A stretch of 64,000 nucleotides of DNA, taken from NCBI GenBank assembly GCA_036557285.1, contig DATBHW010000057.1, positions 31,756-95,755 on the forward strand, given 5' to 3'. This DNA comes from Ktedonobacterales bacterium. GTDB lineage: Bacteria; Chloroflexota; Ktedonobacteria; Ktedonobacterales; DATBGS01. Each line of letters starts with the position of its first letter. Position 1 is the stretch's first letter. The notes under the pieces were generated by a model. It was not told the DNA's origin. It was given only the letters and a program-made list of their open reading frames with translations, and searched no databases. Below, piece by piece: positions 61,837 through 64,000 of this stretch. Position numbers and translations under genes: made by a program.

Positions 61837-62391
61837 ATGGATGAGCAAAGCATCCAACAGATCACCGGCCACTTCTGGTCGCCGCTGGTCGCCATCACCA
61901 CCGCGCACGGCGGTCAGGCCAACGGCCAGATCGCCGTGTCTGTCCTCAACGCCAGTATCCTGCGTGATCGCCCGCGCATTCTCGTCAACATCTGGAAAGC
62001 GAACTTCACGCACCATCTGCTGCTGGAGAGCGGCGTCTTCGCCCTGCACTTGCTGGGCGAACATAACCTCAACCTGATCGAGCAGTTGGGCCTGCGCTCC
62101 GGGCGCGACGGCGATAAGCTGGCCGGGCTGCGACTGGAAACACGCCAGACCGGCAGCCCCATCCTGCTCGAAACGCTCAGCTATCTCGAAGCCCGCGTGC
62201 GCGCCACGCTCGACGCGGGCGACATGACCAGCTTCCTGGCCGACATCCTCGACGGCGGCATCCTCAACCCCGGCCCGCCACTTACCTGGCCCGCTGCCCG
62301 CGCGCGCATCCCCCAGGACTGGCTCACACGCTACGACGCCCACCAGGCCCATCAGCGCGAGGTGGCGAGGGGGCTGCTGGAGGGGTTCTAA
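61837..62391 (+). CDS. Flavin reductase-like (FMN-binding split barrel) protein
   Basis: The protein has 184 residues. It has the split-barrel pattern: PLVAITTAHGGQANGQIAVSVLNASILRDRPRILVNIWKANFTHHLLLESGVFALHLL, where the flavin phosphate would bind near NASIL and the T-HH loop. The C-terminal part LSYLEARVRATLDAGDMTSFLADILDGG is typical of flavin reductase domain proteins. It may reduce FMN for other enzymes; no luciferase-like gene is directly beside it (the one at 52775-53767 is 9 kb away). Confidence 0.82.
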   Translation: MDEQSIQQITGHFWSPLVAITTAHGGQANGQIAVSVLNASILRDRPRILVNIWKANFTHHLLLESGVFALHLLGEHNLNLIEQLGLRSGRDGDKLAGLRLETRQTGSPILLETLSYLEARVRATLDAGDMTSFLADILDGGILNPGPPLTWPAARARIPQDWLTRYDAHQAHQREVARGLLEGF

Positions 62392-62479
62392 AAACTACTA
62401 TCCCCTAAAAGTACCTCCTTGTATCAACATGTTTCATAGAAATAGCCTCTATCGAACCGAGTAATGATATACTGCTAAC

Positions 62480-62511
62480 AAGCATGAGGTAACTTTTCTA
62501 CTCTCATGCTT
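62480..62511. repeat. Nine-base inverted repeat upstream of the AT-rich island
   Basis: AAGCATGAG (62480-62488) and CTCATGCTT (62503-62511) are separated by 14 bases. It lies in the 250-base gap before the DUF5343 gene, where base composition turns AT-rich. It may be a terminator for the upstream gene or an operator; no T-run follows. Confidence 0.4.
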
Positions 62512-62644
62512 TAAGAGGCTTGTCCCAAAGCGTCTAAAGTGAGCAGAGGAAGAAATTCAGAGCAGTGCTACCTCATCCTAAGTTAGCGGAAACATGTAGA
62601 GGTTTGCCTCAGCCTAATCAGTTGGGGAAGGAGCGGTTCTCATC

Positions 62645-63361
62645 ATGGCTGTAGCAAAAGTAGAAACCAAAAAAACTAGCTACCCAATAGTTTATACAAG
62701 CAACTGGTGGGACTTACGAAGAAAGTTCAAAAAGAGCGTTCCTGATCGCGTAACAAAAAATTATCTTGCGCTCATACTAAATAGGCAGGTTGCATCTGCA
62801 AGAAACCTAATTCCTCCCTTGAAAAAATTAGGGTTAATCGATCAGGATGGCAAACCTACTCCGCGCGCTATAAGGTGGCGTGATGATGATCAATATCCAG
62901 CAGTTTGTGAGGAGATTAGAAAAGAAATCTATCCAGATTTGGCTGCTGCATTTCCAGACTCCAACCCGCCGAGAAGCCCTATTGAGAGATGGTTTGCAAG
63001 TGAAACGGGTGTTGGAGAGAATGCTGCACGAGATATGGCAGATTTTTATTTGTTGCTCTGTGAAGCTGATCCAACAAAACAGGATAACAATCATATTCCG
63101 ACAAAATCGCGCAGCAGAACCACAGCCCCCAAAACTAGCATTTTAAGAGCAAAATCGGGAGGAAAGCTACAACCAGCTACGGAGCCGGATGTGCTTCAGA
63201 GTAATTCAACAGAAGAAGAGGTGGTATCACCAGCAAAATATGCAGTGGGCCGTTTCCAGCCTGCCCTCAACATCAACATCGAGATTCATATCCCGTCTGA
63301 TGCCACGCAGCAACAGATCGATCACATCTTTTATAGCATGGCTAAACATCTCTATAGGTGA
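62645..63361 (+). CDS. DUF5343 family protein
   Basis: The protein has 238 residues; GGGGAAGGAG precedes the ATG. The first 110 residues match the DUF5343 pattern: YPIVYTSNWWDLRRKFKKSVPDRVTKNYLALIL, NLIPPLKKLGLIDQDGKPT and RWRDDDQYPAVCEEIRKEIYPDLAAAFPDSN, a winged-helix-like N-terminal part. A polar linker follows and the C-terminus (INIEIHIPSDATQQQIDHIFYSMAKHLY) is a short alpha/beta segment. The function is unknown. Codon use is clearly more AT-rich than in the neighbouring genes, pointing to recent transfer. The next gene starts eight bases downstream. Confidence 0.8.
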   Translation: MAVAKVETKKTSYPIVYTSNWWDLRRKFKKSVPDRVTKNYLALILNRQVASARNLIPPLKKLGLIDQDGKPTPRAIRWRDDDQYPAVCEEIRKEIYPDLAAAFPDSNPPRSPIERWFASETGVGENAARDMADFYLLLCEADPTKQDNNHIPTKSRSRTTAPKTSILRAKSGGKLQPATEPDVLQSNSTEEEVVSPAKYAVGRFQPALNINIEIHIPSDATQQQIDHIFYSMAKHLYR

Positions 63362-63369
63362 GAACAGCA

Positions 63370-64000
63370 GTGAACCATGAACTTGCTAAATCTGTTCTTG
63401 CCGCTGCAAAGGCCATACAGGAGGAAGCCAGCCAGTTATGGCTTCCTCCTGCCGAAGCTATCCCCTCTCGCAGCGAAATGGTTATATCCCATTCGCTTGT
63501 AAAAGGCACACGAGGCTATATTGAGAAGGTTGTCCATCAAATCAATAGGACATATGAAAACACTTGCTACGATGCCTGCGCTGTGATGATTCGCCGTCTG
63601 ATCGAGACGCTTATTATTGAGGCTTTTGAGCAAAACAGTATTGCGGCTAAGATCAAGGGTCCAAGTAGTGACTTCCTCTATCTAAGAGACCTCATCAATT
63701 GTACCTTAAGTGAAACTAGTTGGAATCTGGGCCGCAATGCAAAACAAGCGCTATCTAGGCTCAAAGATGTTGGAGATCAATCTGCCCATAGCCGCCGCTT
63801 CAATGCACATCGCAGCGACATAGATGCCATCAAAAACGATCTGAGAATCGTCGTACAGGATGTACTACTAAGCTTCTTTCCTAACAGTTTGCAAGTAAGC
63901 GTTGACCGTATCAATCGGGCGTTTGCCCAAGTTGCGATAGCCTTGATGCGGGCGTTCGGTGTTGTACTGGATGAGCCAGCGATCAAAGTCGCTCTGGAGC
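63370..64000 (+). CDS. DUF4145-like (HEPN-type) protein, 3' part disrupted by an insertion sequence
   Basis: A GTG at 63370 opens a frame that runs to the window end. The first 165 residues (MNHELAKSVLAAAKAIQEE...NDLRIVVQDVLLSFFPN) fit the DUF4145/HEPN type: the helix pair CYDACAVMIRRLIETLIIEAF and the later QSAHSRRFNAHRSDIDAIKNDLRIVVQDVLL. From about base 63868 the frame reads through the reverse complement of a transposase gene, so the residues after that are probably not native. Codon use is AT-rich like the DUF5343 gene eight bases upstream, and the two form a likely operon. HEPN proteins often act as RNases in toxin or defence systems; no partner antitoxin is seen. Confidence 0.7.
   Translation, partial: MNHELAKSVLAAAKAIQEEASQLWLPPAEAIPSRSEMVISHSLVKGTRGYIEKVVHQINRTYENTCYDACAVMIRRLIETLIIEAFEQNSIAAKIKGPSSDFLYLRDLINCTLSETSWNLGRNAKQALSRLKDVGDQSAHSRRFNAHRSDIDAIKNDLRIVVQDVLLSFFPNSLQVSVDRINRAFAQVAIALMRAFGVVLDEPAIKVALE
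63861..64000 (-). mobile_element. End of an insertion sequence with integrase-core transposase
   Basis: This is the 3' end of an IS of the DDE (IS481/IS3-like) type that continues beyond the right edge. The exact end is unknown; TGTAC at 63861 would fit a TGT terminus. It interrupts the DUF4145 gene. Confidence 0.6.
63868..64000 (-). CDS. Transposase with integrase core domain, C-terminal end only
   Basis: Read on the minus strand, the window edge encodes LQSDFDRWLIQYNTERPHQGYRNLGKRP and then IDTVNAYLQTVRKEA before a TAG at 63870-63868. The WxxxYNxxRPHxGYxxxxPxD pattern is the well-known C-terminal segment of IS481/IS3 integrase-core transposases. The catalytic DDE residues lie outside the window. 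The gene is partial only because of the window boundary; nothing suggests a frameshift. Confidence 0.85.
   Translation of the reverse strand, partial: LQSDFDRWLIQYNTERPHQGYRNLGKRPIDTVNAYLQTVRKEA

Noticed and set aside
63868..64000. The last part of the DUF4145 reading frame as native protein
   Set aside because: It is the reverse complement of a recognisable transposase C-terminus, so the frame is open by chance.

Overview
The window reads as a chromosomal segment of a high-GC, free-living bacterium. Signs that fit the phylum Chloroflexota, most plausibly class Ktedonobacteria, are a tandem trio of PknB-type kinases with Pro/Thr-rich stalks, zinc-ribbon membrane proteins with long disordered linkers, Uma2-family proteins, frequent TTG and GTG starts, and a scarcity of long operons. 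This placement is an inference from gene content; there is no rRNA or other phylogenetic marker in the window to confirm it, and I found no tRNA, rRNA or CRISPR array.

Layout. 1-7.2 kb: the end of a DJ-1/PfpI-like gene, three paralogous Ser/Thr kinases with swapped extracellular modules, and a polysaccharide deacetylase, which looks like an envelope-signalling block. 7.2-18.5 kb: an SDR plus glutamine-synthetase-like pair, two single-domain response regulators (one with Glu at the phosphorylation site), a ThiF-like E1 enzyme, a Uma2 protein, a TPR protein, mnmE, a BlaI-type repressor, an ADP-ribosylglycohydrolase, a zinc-ribbon membrane protein and an esterase. 18.5-20.5 kb: an IS607-type element (serine recombinase plus TnpB). 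20.6-20.84 kb: a promoter-terminator unit that looks like an unrecognised structured RNA. 21-30.5 kb: birA, greA, lysS, a GltD-like iron-sulfur flavoprotein, an AI-2E transporter and a PDZ/radical SAM protein. 30.8-41.7 kb: a Tat-exported DUF1800/DUF1501 pair, a second Uma2 protein, a PsbP-like lipoprotein, recO, several lineage-type membrane or disordered proteins, a TPR protein and rplI. 42-52.6 kb: a hydroxyacid dehydrogenase, a CvpA-like protein, fabI, an aldehyde dehydrogenase, DUF47-pit phosphate uptake, eno and a YccF protein. 52.7-62.4 kb: a luciferase-like oxidoreductase, two M20 amidohydrolase paralogs around a YbaK deacylase, an mpg-mutL DNA-repair operon and a flavin-reductase-like protein. 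62.4-64 kb: an AT-rich island with a DUF5343 protein and a HEPN-like DUF4145 protein, cut at its 3' side by an insertion sequence.

Cutting across the window is a family of at least eight intergenic palindromes (ends TGTAGCGCCGCC / GGCGGCGCTACA) whose variable core differs between copies but stays complementary within each copy. The strongest candidates for something undescribed are this repeat family, the roughly 200-nt structured RNA at 20.64-20.84 kb, and the DUF5343/HEPN island at the right edge. Start codons were chosen by Shine-Dalgarno (SD) position where possible, and many differ from the longest open frame.
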